Assembly: GCA_022711755.1 (NCBI GenBank)
Contig: JAKLEA010000025.1
Coordinates: 25,165-89,164, forward strand
Direction: 5' to 3'
DNA from: Planctomycetota bacterium
GTDB lineage: Bacteria > Planctomycetota > Brocadiia > SM23-32 > JAKLEA01
DNA length: 64,000 bases
Shown: positions 18,011-27,400 of the stretch, piece by piece
Layout of the letters: the number at the start of each line of letters is the position of its first letter
How positions within the stretch are numbered: position 1 is the first letter of the stretch
The notes under the pieces: generated by a model
The model's input: the letters and a program-made list of their open reading frames with translations, nothing else
Told to the model about the DNA's origin: nothing
The model's database searches: none
Position numbers and translations under genes: made by a program

Positions 18011-19176
18011 GGTTGTTCCTTGAGGGCGATCATCCAGGCGCCGCTGTAGTCAACCGGCATGAAACGCTCGTGGAATTCCTTCAGCGCGGCTTCGGGATTC
18101 AGGTCGGCAAAATCTTCAGGATAGAACCATTTTGCAAGCTGCTGACACGCCGCAAAGTCAATCGTGTGCATGCACAACCCGTGGAAGATGCTGTAGATCC
18201 GCCCGCTCCTGACCGCCTTCAGACCGTCCCACCCCGGCCGTCTTGTGAAAGCCCGAAGTTTTTCCCGCGCATCGTCCGCGTCCCCGCCGTAGCCCAGGCG
18301 CACACAGTCCGTCCGGTCCCAACTCGCCCCAGTTATCACGATCACGTCCGGATCAGCCATCAGAAGGAATTCCGGGCTGATCGCTCCCATCGCCGGCGCC
18401 ACGCCGTCCGCAATGTTCCGGCAGCGCAGGCGATGCATGACCGTGCCCCACGCGATGGGTTTTTCGACATTGTAGCCGTAGGTTGCGCCGTATGCCGCCG
18501 GCCCGCTGCTTCCCGACTCGAAGTAGACCTTCGGCGGCTCGCCCTTGAGCTTATCGAGACGCGAGAAGACCTTGTCAAGCTCGGTGTTCACGAAGGCGTT
18601 GATTTCTTCGGCCCGGCGTTCCCTGCCCAGAACGCGCCCAAGAAGCTCAATGCTCTTCTGCGGGCATTCGAACGGGTCATGCTCAAAGTCCAGAAACAGA
18701 AGCGGCAGGCCCGCCCTTTGCATCCGGTCTATGCTTTTGTATCCCCGCTCGGCCATAAAGGTTTCGACTATGACGAGGTCTGGCCTTAAGGCCAGTACCT
18801 TCTCAGCGCTGACCGCGTCATCGAAAATGGACCCCAGTACCGGCACGTCGGCCAGCCCGGGGTAGCGCCTGACGAATTTATCATAGGCGTCGCGGTCGGC
18901 AGTCTGAATATCCGGCCCCCACGCCACAAGCTTTTCCGGTAGTTCGTCTTCGAGAAGCAGAGAGACCTCATAGATGTCCCTGCTTCGGATCATAACGATG
19001 CGCTTGACCGGTCGGTTGAACGAAACCTTCCTCCCGGCGAAATCGGCCACAGTGACGGCGCCTGAGTCCGGCGTCGGCGATCCTGTCCCGGCGAACGCAA
19101 TCACGGAGAAAGAAATAACGCACATGGCCGCAGCCGGCAGACGACTTGTTGCAGCTTTCTTGACCACCATCGGCAT
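18007..19176 (-). CDS. Periplasmic metal-chelate/corrinoid binding protein (FecB/BtuF type)
   Basis: This 389-residue secreted protein is the substrate-binding component of the importer encoded downstream. The N-terminus is a signal peptide (CVISFSVIAFAG). The first lobe starts VTVADFAGRKVSFNRPVKRIV, a standard opening of this class, with LALRPDLVIVE in the expected place. The second lobe includes SPEFLLMADPDVIVITG and VRSGRIYSI. It is longer than a plain BtuF (about 270) and nearer to iron-complex binding proteins. It heads a four-gene operon with 4-bp overlaps. ATGs at 19176 and 19170 are both possible starts. Confidence 0.9.
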   Translation of the reverse strand: MPMVVKKAATSRLPAAAMCVISFSVIAFAGTGSPTPDSGAVTVADFAGRKVSFNRPVKRIVMIRSRDIYEVSLLLEDELPEKLVAWGPDIQTADRDAYDKFVRRYPGLADVPVLGSIFDDAVSAEKVLALRPDLVIVETFMAERGYKSIDRMQRAGLPLLFLDFEHDPFECPQKSIELLGRVLGRERRAEEINAFVNTELDKVFSRLDKLKGEPPKVYFESGSSGPAAYGATYGYNVEKPIAWGTVMHRLRCRNIADGVAPAMGAISPEFLLMADPDVIVITGASWDRTDCVRLGYGGDADDAREKLRAFTRRPGWDGLKAVRSGRIYSIFHGLCMHTIDFAACQQLAKWFYPEDFADLNPEAALKEFHERFMPVDYSGAWMIALKEQP

Positions 19177-19244
19177 GATCAGGGATTCCCAGACAAAGCC
19201 GTCGCTCCCCGCCGCGTCTGTACCGAACCCGTGGTTGCGACGCC

Positions 19245-20096
19245 CTACGGTTTATCTTCCTCCGGTTCGACCGGAATAATATTGTACAGTTCGTCGGTGT
19301 TTGAATCTCCGTCCTCGTCCAGGTCGCCGATATCGTTCCTGCGGACGCATTCAGCCGGGATGTTTGCGCCTTGTTTCGCGGTATACTTTTCCTTCATGAC
19401 GGTCGGACGCTCCGTGCTGACGTGCCCATCAGCCCACGCCGCGTTCCCCACCCCGCCGTGGCGGGCGTGGAAGTTCGGATAGTCGTACGAGGTGGGACAG
19501 ATGAACCAACTGGCCTCGATTATGTCTGGATATACCTTGTTGTTGCGCGCCTGGTCCGCGAAGGTCAGCGTCGTCATGGGCTTCACTATGTCCTTCAGCC
19601 GGACCCATTTGTAGGTCCAGTTGTTTTCACCCCCCGTCGCGCCGTCGGACATATAGAAGAAGTTGTAGCCGATGCCCATCGCGCCGAAGTTGGGCGGTCC
19701 CGGCCATGACGGACATGTGCGGACCTCAAAACTCTGCGCGTATTCGTGGATCATTCCGGCTTCAGGAATCATCCGGTCGCCGGTTTGGGGCCACGCGCAG
19801 CCCCAGAACCTGTATTTATAGCCGGAGTTGTTGCTGTAGTCCCTGCCGGCTAATGTGATCCCGTCATTTTCGTTGGCGTATAACTGCCACGCGATATTCA
19901 GTTGCCGGAGATTGGATGAACACTTCCCCTTGCGCCCCGCTTCCCTGGCTCTGGACAACGTCGGCAGCAGCAGACCTGCCAGAATCCCTATGACGGCTAT
20001 GACAACGAGCAACTCAATCAGCGTGAAACCATCATGCGAACCAAATCGCATTCCATATTGCGTCTTCCTTCCGCCGCGTGTCGCGGAGCCTCGCAT
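19245..20096 (-). CDS. Type IV-like prepilin, H-X9-DG type
   Basis: The protein carries the prepilin cleavage site G/FTLIELLVVIAVIGILAGLL, a hydrophobic helix with Glu5, followed by a globular domain. Near the C-terminus HARHGGVGNAAWADGHV is the H-X9-DG motif of the DUF1559-like pseudopilins abundant in Planctomycetes and Lentisphaerae. The tail is acidic (DLDEDGDSNTDE). The start at 20096 (283 residues, long leader) is preceded by AGAGG; the ATG at 20051 gives a shorter leader and is also plausible. These proteins are exported by a type II/IV pilus-like system and often occur in many copies per genome. The function is unknown. Confidence 0.88.
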   Translation of the reverse strand: MRGSATRGGRKTQYGMRFGSHDGFTLIELLVVIAVIGILAGLLLPTLSRAREAGRKGKCSSNLRQLNIAWQLYANENDGITLAGRDYSNNSGYKYRFWGCAWPQTGDRMIPEAGMIHEYAQSFEVRTCPSWPGPPNFGAMGIGYNFFYMSDGATGGENNWTYKWVRLKDIVKPMTTLTFADQARNNKVYPDIIEASWFICPTSYDYPNFHARHGGVGNAAWADGHVSTERPTVMKEKYTAKQGANIPAECVRRNDIGDLDEDGDSNTDELYNIIPVEPEEDKP

Positions 20097-20281
20097 TGTT
20101 GTGCCTCTATGAATCCGCCGGTTCACTCGAAATTGCGCCATGCCGCGCCTGCGCTGGGTTGGGCGGCTTGCATCCCGCGCTCAAAGATAATACTATACCT
20201 TGTCGGCGTATGAAAAGGAACTCGCCGATGAATTTCGTCTTCCTGACGCCGGCGCCGCTATCGCGCCGGAGGAGAGAGAGC

Positions 20282-21160
20282 ATGTTATTCCGAACTCAGA
20301 CATTATTGCCATTCGCCGCAGCGCTTGTCGTCCTTATCGCCTCCGGTTGCCGCCGGGACGATGGAAAACTGCTCTGTCACGTCGGCGAGCCGATGCGGGC
20401 TGTTATGGAGGACATCGCCGCTCAATACGAACAGAAGACGGGGAAAACCGTCGAGATCGCATGTGACAGCTCCGCCGATTTCGTGGAGAAGATCGAAACT
20501 GCGCGGACCGGGGATGCGTGCGTCTGCCATGATCCTTTTTCACGCAGGCTGGCGAACAAGGGATTATCGGCGGAAACGTGGACTGCGGCGTCTCTGACGC
20601 CGATGATCGCGGTCAGGAAAGGCAATCCGTTAAGAATCAGAAGCGTAAATGACCTCGCCCGCCCTGACGTTCGATTCGGCATGACAGATCCGGATAAATC
20701 CGCGTTGGGATGCGTCTGCGGGATATTGTTCAGGAAAGCCGGCATCGCCAACCGGATCGCGAGGAAGACGGTACTACCGGTTGCAGACGCAGAGGAGGCG
20801 GTCGAACGCATAAGATTGGGCGTTCTGGACGCGGCCGTTGTCTGGGACGCGGTCATAACGGAGAATGAAAAGAACCTTGATGCGGTGGATATCGAATCCC
20901 GCTTCAGGCCGCAGCCGGGCGCGGATCATGTCTTATCGTGCTTTTTCGGGGATGTGGACCTCTGCGTGGTAAACGTTTCCATCGCTGCGCTTAAATACTC
21001 GAAACGTCCGCGTGAGGCGGTTGGCTTTGCGCAGTTTGTAGCATCACCGGAGGCAAGGGAGGTCTGGATTCGTCACGGATTCTCTGTCCCCGCAGGTGCG
21101 CCCGTCTCTGCAGTCCCCCCCCGCGCTCCGAGCCAGCTTCAGGGAGAGCCGCCTCTTTAA
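20282..21160 (+). CDS. ModA-like solute-binding lipoprotein, orphan
   Basis: The 292-residue lipoprotein has the lipobox VLIASGC and belongs to the molybdate-type substrate-binding fold (LLCHVGEPMRAVMEDIAAQYE, then SSADFVEKIETARTGDACV, and GVLDAAVVWDA). The oxyanion-binding Ser pair near SSAD is present. The start follows a strong GGAGGAGAGA. No permease or ATPase genes adjoin it, so it is an orphan binding protein and may act as a sensor or use a remote transporter. The ligand may be molybdate, tungstate or another oxyanion. It is divergent from the prepilin gene. Confidence 0.78.
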   Translation: MLFRTQTLLPFAAALVVLIASGCRRDDGKLLCHVGEPMRAVMEDIAAQYEQKTGKTVEIACDSSADFVEKIETARTGDACVCHDPFSRRLANKGLSAETWTAASLTPMIAVRKGNPLRIRSVNDLARPDVRFGMTDPDKSALGCVCGILFRKAGIANRIARKTVLPVADAEEAVERIRLGVLDAAVVWDAVITENEKNLDAVDIESRFRPQPGADHVLSCFFGDVDLCVVNVSIAALKYSKRPREAVGFAQFVASPEAREVWIRHGFSVPAGAPVSAVPPRAPSQLQGEPPL

Positions 21161-21322
21161 GAAAACCCGGATTACGCCGCCCTTTTCGCGAATATGGAGG
21201 AGATCGGGTTGAGGCATGTGAACAGCGATGCCGGATTTCAAAACGCGGATGGGCCTGAAGATGTAATAATTGCATCGCCCGGTCCTTATCAGGCCAATGC
21301 CGGCGATGGTGAAATCGGAGCA

Positions 21323-22867
21323 TCAGTAAGGATGCTCTTCAAGTATGCTGGTAAGTTCCGGGGCTATGCGGTAGACGAGGACGGAATCCCCGGCAGCGGG
21401 ATAGGCTCTGACCAGCGCGCTCCTGCGGGCGACGTCCTTGAGCACGTTCACCTGAAGCCCCCAGCGGCCGGGGAACTCCAGGTCGGACTGCGCCATGACG
21501 AAGAATCCCGGATGGGCATTCTCATCGGCCAGCGCGTCGAATAGCGGGGGCAGGTCTGGCCAGTAGAGATGGGCGTGGATGTTCCATGCGGTCATGCGGT
21601 CGCGCGTGGTCCACGTCCTCAACACGGGCAGATGCTGCGGATTTATCGCGTCCATGTCCGCTACGGATTGCGCGATAGCCGATTCCAGGGAACGCAGGTA
21701 TTCGACGCGCCGGATGGCGTTGGTCAGCAATGCAAGAACAAGGACCGCCGAAATAATTGGAGGTGCGAGTCTTCGCCGGTGTTCTGAAGACGCATAAGTC
21801 GCCAGCGACAGGGCGGCAGGTATGCAGAAGAGCATCCACGAGAAACGGAAGTAGCTCAGTTCGACAAGGCCGGAAAGCGCCGGGACGGCCCAATTAACAA
21901 CACCCGACAGGAAGAACAGTCCGACGAACGGGTCGGACATGCGATTTCTGAGTTTCCACGCGACGGGAAGAAATGGCAACGTCAGCAGGCCGGCGAGGAG
22001 CAGGATGGCTGATTGCCTGCCGGGAAGCGGGGGACGGAGGCGCGATCGCCGCAGAAATTCGCAGAAGGCGTCGAACTGAGAAGATTCCAGCCAGAAGGGG
22101 GCCAGGCTGATCCCGGCTCCGACAACGGCGGCAATCAGTCCGAAAAAAAGGAAAGACGGGAACGGAATACTTTTCTTTCCGTCTATTCGCTCTTTTGCCA
22201 TTCCCCAATTTCTCTGTGCGGCCCAGAGCAGACCGGGAAATATCGCAATGGCGATGGGGATTTTCATTCCCGCTCCGAATCCGAGTATGCCGCATCCGGC
22301 CGCGAATGCCCGAGCGCTTCCGTTTTTCAATCCAAAGGCTTGCAGGGCGGTACCGACGGCAATGATTCCCATACAGGGAACATCCGGGTGGCAGTTGAAC
22401 GATTGACCGAAGAACTGCAAGCCGAGGAATCCGCATAACGCCAGGAACGCGCCAAAAGACGATCCAGTTGCCATTTGTCCTGCTGCAATCACGCCGAGCG
22501 CGGCAGCCATCCACATTGCGAAGCCGACTGCGCGGGGAAAGATGATAAGGTCAACCATGCGCTCCGGCATTTCGGCAAGAGCGTTCGGCCTGGCGTGGTC
22601 CAGCCTGAAGCCTGATGCGCGCAGGCAGGCTGCGATGGCGTATTGCGTCGGATAACCGGGATGATCAACATATTTCGGCACGCCGTCCCACGCGGCGATT
22701 GCGACGGCGGAGACGGCGTAGGTGGCATCCGGATCGCTCGTTGTGAACCACCGACGATTAAAGGACGCCTCCGCCCAGACGAACGAGAAACAAATTAGGA
22801 GGGCGGCGTGGGGAGCGAAGCTCCAGAGAAACCGGACGGTCGCATGGCGTTGTCGGGTTGCGGACAT
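21323..22867 (-). CDS. Polytopic membrane protein, GT-C glycosyltransferase-like
   Basis: This 514-residue protein has about ten hydrophobic segments and a soluble C-terminal part of about 120 residues. The first outside loop contains TTSDPDATY, reminiscent of the acidic DxD-like motif of GT-C (PMT/ArnT-like) transferases that use polyprenyl-phosphate sugars, and DHPGYPTQ shortly after. I cannot assign it to a named family. It stands alone, convergent with the ModA-like gene. It is probably a glycosyltransferase of the cell envelope; the evidence is topology and this one motif. Confidence 0.5.
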   Translation of the reverse strand: MSATRQRHATVRFLWSFAPHAALLICFSFVWAEASFNRRWFTTSDPDATYAVSAVAIAAWDGVPKYVDHPGYPTQYAIAACLRASGFRLDHARPNALAEMPERMVDLIIFPRAVGFAMWMAAALGVIAAGQMATGSSFGAFLALCGFLGLQFFGQSFNCHPDVPCMGIIAVGTALQAFGLKNGSARAFAAGCGILGFGAGMKIPIAIAIFPGLLWAAQRNWGMAKERIDGKKSIPFPSFLFFGLIAAVVGAGISLAPFWLESSQFDAFCEFLRRSRLRPPLPGRQSAILLLAGLLTLPFLPVAWKLRNRMSDPFVGLFFLSGVVNWAVPALSGLVELSYFRFSWMLFCIPAALSLATYASSEHRRRLAPPIISAVLVLALLTNAIRRVEYLRSLESAIAQSVADMDAINPQHLPVLRTWTTRDRMTAWNIHAHLYWPDLPPLFDALADENAHPGFFVMAQSDLEFPGRWGLQVNVLKDVARRSALVRAYPAAGDSVLVYRIAPELTSILEEHPY

Positions 22868-23044
22868 TGTGTCGTGGAAATGAGAACGTTATACTGAATT
22901 CCCGCGCATTTCGGGCCGTTTCATGCGGCCATTGAATGGGACACAGTGTAACTCGACGCCGCTTGAAAAACCACGCGGACCGGGCCGTTTGACATGGTCG
23001 TAACGGCCGCGCAACGAGGCGCATTGATGGACAAGGAGAATTGG

Positions 23045-23812
23045 ATGAAGAACGTCATCGCGTGTCGTCCTTACTGCTACGGCAAGTTTCTCGGCCCCAA
23101 CGCGTACAAGCATCTTGCAGGCCTGGGAATCACGGACCTGGAATGGCATTTTACTCCCGGCAAGGAACGGGCTGAGCTTGACGACCTGAAATCCAACGGG
23201 ATGAAGGTCGTGAATGCCTGCATCTCGATGAAGCTCAACAACGAGCAGGACGTGGCGGCTGTCGTCGCCGAATTGGACACCGTCGCATCGCTGGGCGTGC
23301 GCCGCTGTTTCGCAAGCGCAAGCGCGTCCGCTGAGACGCCGAAGAAAGACGCCTACGCCCGCCTTCGCAAGATCGGAGAGGAGGCGGCGAAAAGGAAGAT
23401 CGTCATCGTCATTGAGACGCATGAGCCGCTGGGCCACAACTCGAAGGTGATCAGGGAGACGATGACGGCGGTGAACCTTCCGAGCATCCGCAGCAACTTC
23501 GACACCGCGAACATCTACTACTACAATCACGACGTTGACGGCGTGAAAGAGCTGGCCGCCATCGCGGAATTCGTCGAAGGCGTCCATCTGAAGGACACGG
23601 ACGGCGGGTATCACTCGTTCAATTTCCCGGCGCTTGGGCGCGGGATTGTGAATTTCAAGCGCACGTTCGAGATTCTGAACGGGCGCGGCTTCCACGGCCC
23701 CTTCACGCTGGAGATCGAGGGCACGGCAGGCGAGAACATCAGCGAGTCCGAGACCTTCGAGCGCGTGGGGGAGTCAATCCTTTACCTGAAGAAAATCGGC
23801 GTGATGGATTAG
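23045..23812 (+). CDS. TIM-barrel sugar isomerase/epimerase-like protein (AP endonuclease 2 superfamily)
   Basis: The 255-residue protein matches the xylose isomerase-like TIM barrel family (COG1082 type). Characteristic positions are IETHEP (metal Glu at strand 4), SNFDTANIYYYNHD, EGVHLKDTDGG (His and Asp) and FTLEIEGTAG (C-terminal Glu). Such enzymes isomerise or epimerise sugars and inositols using a divalent metal. AAGGAGAA lies six bases before the ATG at 23045, which decides the start. The L-rhamnose mutarotase gene follows after 133 bp, suggesting a deoxy-sugar pathway. The substrate is not known. Confidence 0.82.
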   Translation: MKNVIACRPYCYGKFLGPNAYKHLAGLGITDLEWHFTPGKERAELDDLKSNGMKVVNACISMKLNNEQDVAAVVAELDTVASLGVRRCFASASASAETPKKDAYARLRKIGEEAAKRKIVIVIETHEPLGHNSKVIRETMTAVNLPSIRSNFDTANIYYYNHDVDGVKELAAIAEFVEGVHLKDTDGGYHSFNFPALGRGIVNFKRTFEILNGRGFHGPFTLEIEGTAGENISESETFERVGESILYLKKIGVMD

Positions 23813-23817
23813 TTCAT

Positions 23818-23847
23818 GTAGGGTGTGCGCGCAACAGGCGCGCGCAC
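23818..23847 (+). repeat. GTAGG-type intergenic hairpin, copy 3
   Basis: Shortly after the isomerase stop, GTAGGGT leads into the stem GTGCGCGC (23825-23832), a 7-nt loop and GCGCGCAC (23840-23847). Layout and lead-in match copy 1 at 11518. A second GTAGGGCGCG follows at about 23856. Confidence 0.5.
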
Positions 23848-23945
23848 GCGGGACAGTAGGGCGCGTCTGAGCAAGCCGCTACGGCGGCGAGCGAGAACAC
23901 GCCGCAGGTTCGACATTCCGGGATTGCGGGCAGGAGGAACACAAC

Positions 23946-24266
23946 ATGCAGAGAATAGCTTTCTTGCTGAAGGTCAAGGCGGACAGACTGGAAGAATACA
24001 AGCGGCGGCACAAGGAAGTCTGGCCGGAGATGCTCCAGGCGTTGCGAGACACCGGCTGGCATAACTACAGCCTTTTCCTGCGCGAGGACGGACTGCTGAT
24101 CGGCTACTGCGAGACGCCGAATTTCAAGAAGGCCGTCTCCGGGATGCAGAAAAAGAAGATCAACGCCCTCTGGCAGGCGGAGATGAAAGAGTTTTTCGAG
24201 GAGCTTGACGCCGGGGCAGCGGACACCAGCATGAAGCCGCTGGAGGAGGTCTTCCACCTCGACTAG
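23946..24266 (+). CDS. rhaM: L-rhamnose mutarotase
   Basis: The 106-residue protein matches RhaM along its full length: RIAFLLKVKADRLEEYKRRHKEVWPEM at the start with the conserved His, then GWHNYSLFL, and the C-terminal EEVFHLD. The enzyme interconverts alpha and beta anomers of L-rhamnose (and related sugars such as L-fucose) so that the isomerase can act. The ferredoxin-like barrel acts in the cytoplasm as a dimer. It probably works with the TIM-barrel isomerase upstream and, by extension, with the fucosidase at 5470. The start has GGAGG at a good distance. Confidence 0.92.
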   Translation: MQRIAFLLKVKADRLEEYKRRHKEVWPEMLQALRDTGWHNYSLFLREDGLLIGYCETPNFKKAVSGMQKKKINALWQAEMKEFFEELDAGAADTSMKPLEEVFHLD

Positions 24267-24404
24267 AATCCTATGGAGGGAATTGGCAGTTTCGTCCAGT
24301 TCCTAAGTTTACAATGGCGGGGAGCGATCGGTATCCGGCGGGATTCTTACCGGAACCGGCGATGGCATTGTCGCGTCTAATCGAATCGAAGGGATTCCGG
24401 AGAC

Positions 24405-27400
24405 ATGCCCCGCAGAAGGCGAAACGTCGGCAAACTGCAGAACGGAGAGATATCCGCACGCTTGCGTTTCATCGCGCGACGTGTCCGGAGCCTTGACCTG
24501 CTGCTCGGTGTTCTGATTCTTGCCGCGTTCTCCGTGGCATGGTTTTTCGGCCTCGTCCTGCTGGATCACGCCTTCATTCTGAATTCGACATTCCGCAGGG
24601 TCGCGTTGACCATATTCGAGATTGCCGCGATTGCCGGCGCGGCAGGGACCGCGTGGGCGTTTCTCTTCCGCCCGGTCAATCTTTTTTATGTGGCGCGGTT
24701 GATAGAGAACGCGAATCCCGCGCTGAAGAATTCGCTCATAAGCTATCTCCAGTGCGAGAGGGAGAACAGCGCCCCGCCGGACATGCTCGCACTGATGCGC
24801 GGGCAGCTTTCATTGCGGTTGGCCTCGATTGACTGGCGGGAGCTTGTCAACCCGAAGCGGTGCGTCCGCGCGGCGTTCGCCATGGCGATATGTCTTGCGG
24901 TCTTTCTGGCGTATGGCATGCTTTCCGAGAAAAGCGCGCTGGTGTCCCTCAGGCGCGCCCTGATGCCCTCCGCCGACATCCTTCCCCCGACGGAAACGCA
25001 GCTTGTGAACATCCGGCCGGGAGATACGGACGTCCTGAAGGGCGATCCGCTTGACGTCTACGCGGGGGTTTCCGGCAAGGTTCCGGATCAGGTCGTGCTG
25101 CATTATTCATCAGGCGGGGACGGGGGGGAGGAGCAGATTCACGAGATGCTCCGATCCCCGGCGGGAGATTGGCATGCGCGGATTCCGATGGTTCTGAAAC
25201 CTCTCTCCTACTTCATCACCGCAGGGGATACTCGGTCGGAGCGCTTCGACTGCTCGGTCAGCGTCAAACCGCTTGTCACCGGAATCGAGATAGGCGTCGC
25301 CCCGCCGGAATACACGGGAATTGCGCCATACTCGGTGAATACCGGCAGCGTCAAGGCTCCATACGGATCAAGACTTTCGCTGAAGGCTGCGGTGAACCAG
25401 CCCGCGCTGGAAGGATGGGCGATATTTGAGCAGGCTCCCAAATTGAACCTGAAGGTCGAGGGCGACGGGACGCTTCTGACCGCCGAGTTCCCTCTTCTGC
25501 GCAGGGACGCTTATTCGGTCCACTTTATCGAGCAGGGCGGCAAGAGAAACCTCCAGCCGGTACGGCACGAGCTTGAGCCTATCCCGGACGAGCCGCCGAA
25601 GGTTGAGATTCAGTCCCCGCCGGACGGGACGGCCGTCAGCCCGCAGAAGCCGTTCGATCTGGCGTTCCGGGCGGTTGACGATTATGGGATCCAGAAGGCG
25701 CGCCTGCGATACGTCGTGAACAATGAGGACGCCCGCTTCATGAATCTTGAACTGCCGGAGAAAAAGCGCGAGGACGTGAAATTCCGGAAACCGATGCGGG
25801 CGATTGACCTCGGCGGGGCGGTCGGCGACACGATCGCATACCGGATTGAGGTCGAAGATGGATTCCCCGACAAGCCTCACGTCGTTCAGAGCGACGAGAG
25901 GAAGATCATCGTAATGGACGAGGATAAACTTGCCTCGGCGCAGAAGGAGCAGCAGGAGAACGCGCAGCAACAGCAATCGGAAAAGCAGCAAGAGAACGGG
26001 CAGCAGCAACAGAAAGAAGGCAGTGCCGAGTCCGGCGAGGGTCAGAAACAGGAAGGCTCAGAGGGGGCGGGAAAGCCTTCTGAGGGCGAAGGCAAGGCGG
26101 GCGAGCAGCAGACAGCCGACGGAAAGGGGCAGGCGGGCGAAAAGGAGGGGGGGAAAGGTTCATCTTCCGAACAAAATCCGGCAGGCGGTGAAGAAGATGG
26201 GAAAGTCGCCGAGGGGCCGTCTCCGGAAGGCATGACGCAGCAGGATAGGGAAAAGCTCGAACGCCTGCAGGACGCCATGAATCGCAAGCAGGAAAGGGAT
26301 GGCGGCAAGTCTGAAGGAGGCGAAAGCGCGCAAAGCCAGGCCAGCGAGAAGTATGATGCCGGGAAGAGGGGGGGGGATACACAAGACGCTGTAGGACAGG
26401 GACAGGACGGGCAACGACAGGAGGGGGATTCCCGGCAGAAGGGCGGACAGGTTGCCGAAGGAAAATCAGGGGAAGGCGAGAGTAAAACTGCCGCCAAGGA
26501 ACGCGCCGGCGCGGAACGGCAGGATGGACAATCAGCCGGTCAGGAACGGCAGGAACAGGCTGGCGCGGAGCAGCGGCGCGGCGAAGAATCATCAGGGGAG
26601 CAGATATCGGAGAAGAGCGACGCGCAGGAATCCGGGAAGCAGTCAGAAAGCCGCGGGGAGCAGGTTTCACAGACGGCAGAAAACAAGCAGGGCGAAGGAG
26701 CGCCAGACGCAAAGGCCGGCGGAGGAAGCGGGGAATCGGCTTCGGGCGGAAAGAACAAATCGGACGGCAAGGCAGGCATCGAACGCGCGGGGGATTCCGC
26801 TGCCGGGGGCGGAGCAAATCGGGGCGGCGGCTCCGAATCAACGCAGGAAAAACCGGGAGACTCCAGTATGCCCGGCGCGATTGCCGGCGGCAGGAAGGAG
26901 AACGGCGAAAAGACGGGCGATGCCGGCAGTGAAGGAAGCCGGAGCGTTCCGGGGCAGACATCGTCCGGCAGAGAGGGACAGGCCGGAGCCTCAGGCGGGC
27001 AATCAGGAAATTCCAAGGCCGGGAATGAAACAGCATCAGGCGGCGGAGAACAGGGGAAGGAAGCGGTTGGCGTGAAACCCGGCGGGGAAGGACAAGGCAG
27101 GGAGCAGAAACGGGCTGCGATTGCGAAGGAGGCCAAAGAGGGGGGGGATAAAGAGGGAGCAGCAGCCGGGCAACCTGATAAAGGCGATAAGCCGGAAAAA
27201 GGCGCGGATGGCGTCATGAAACCCGGAGAGATTGGCGAGAAGTCCGCTCGGGCTTATCAGAAGGCTGCTGACGCGATGAAACAGAATGAGGAAGGCAGCG
27301 CGCAGGATCAGTCCGGCGATGCCGCGGGACAGCCTGCATCCGGGAACGAAGGGGGGCGGCAGGGCGGCGGCGCGCAGAAACCGTCCGGAACGCTCAAGCC

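Noticed and set aside
25906..27036. A 376-residue Pro/Arg-rich open frame on the minus strand
   Set aside because: It is the complement of the low-complexity Q/G/E tract, which lacks stop codons in several frames by composition.
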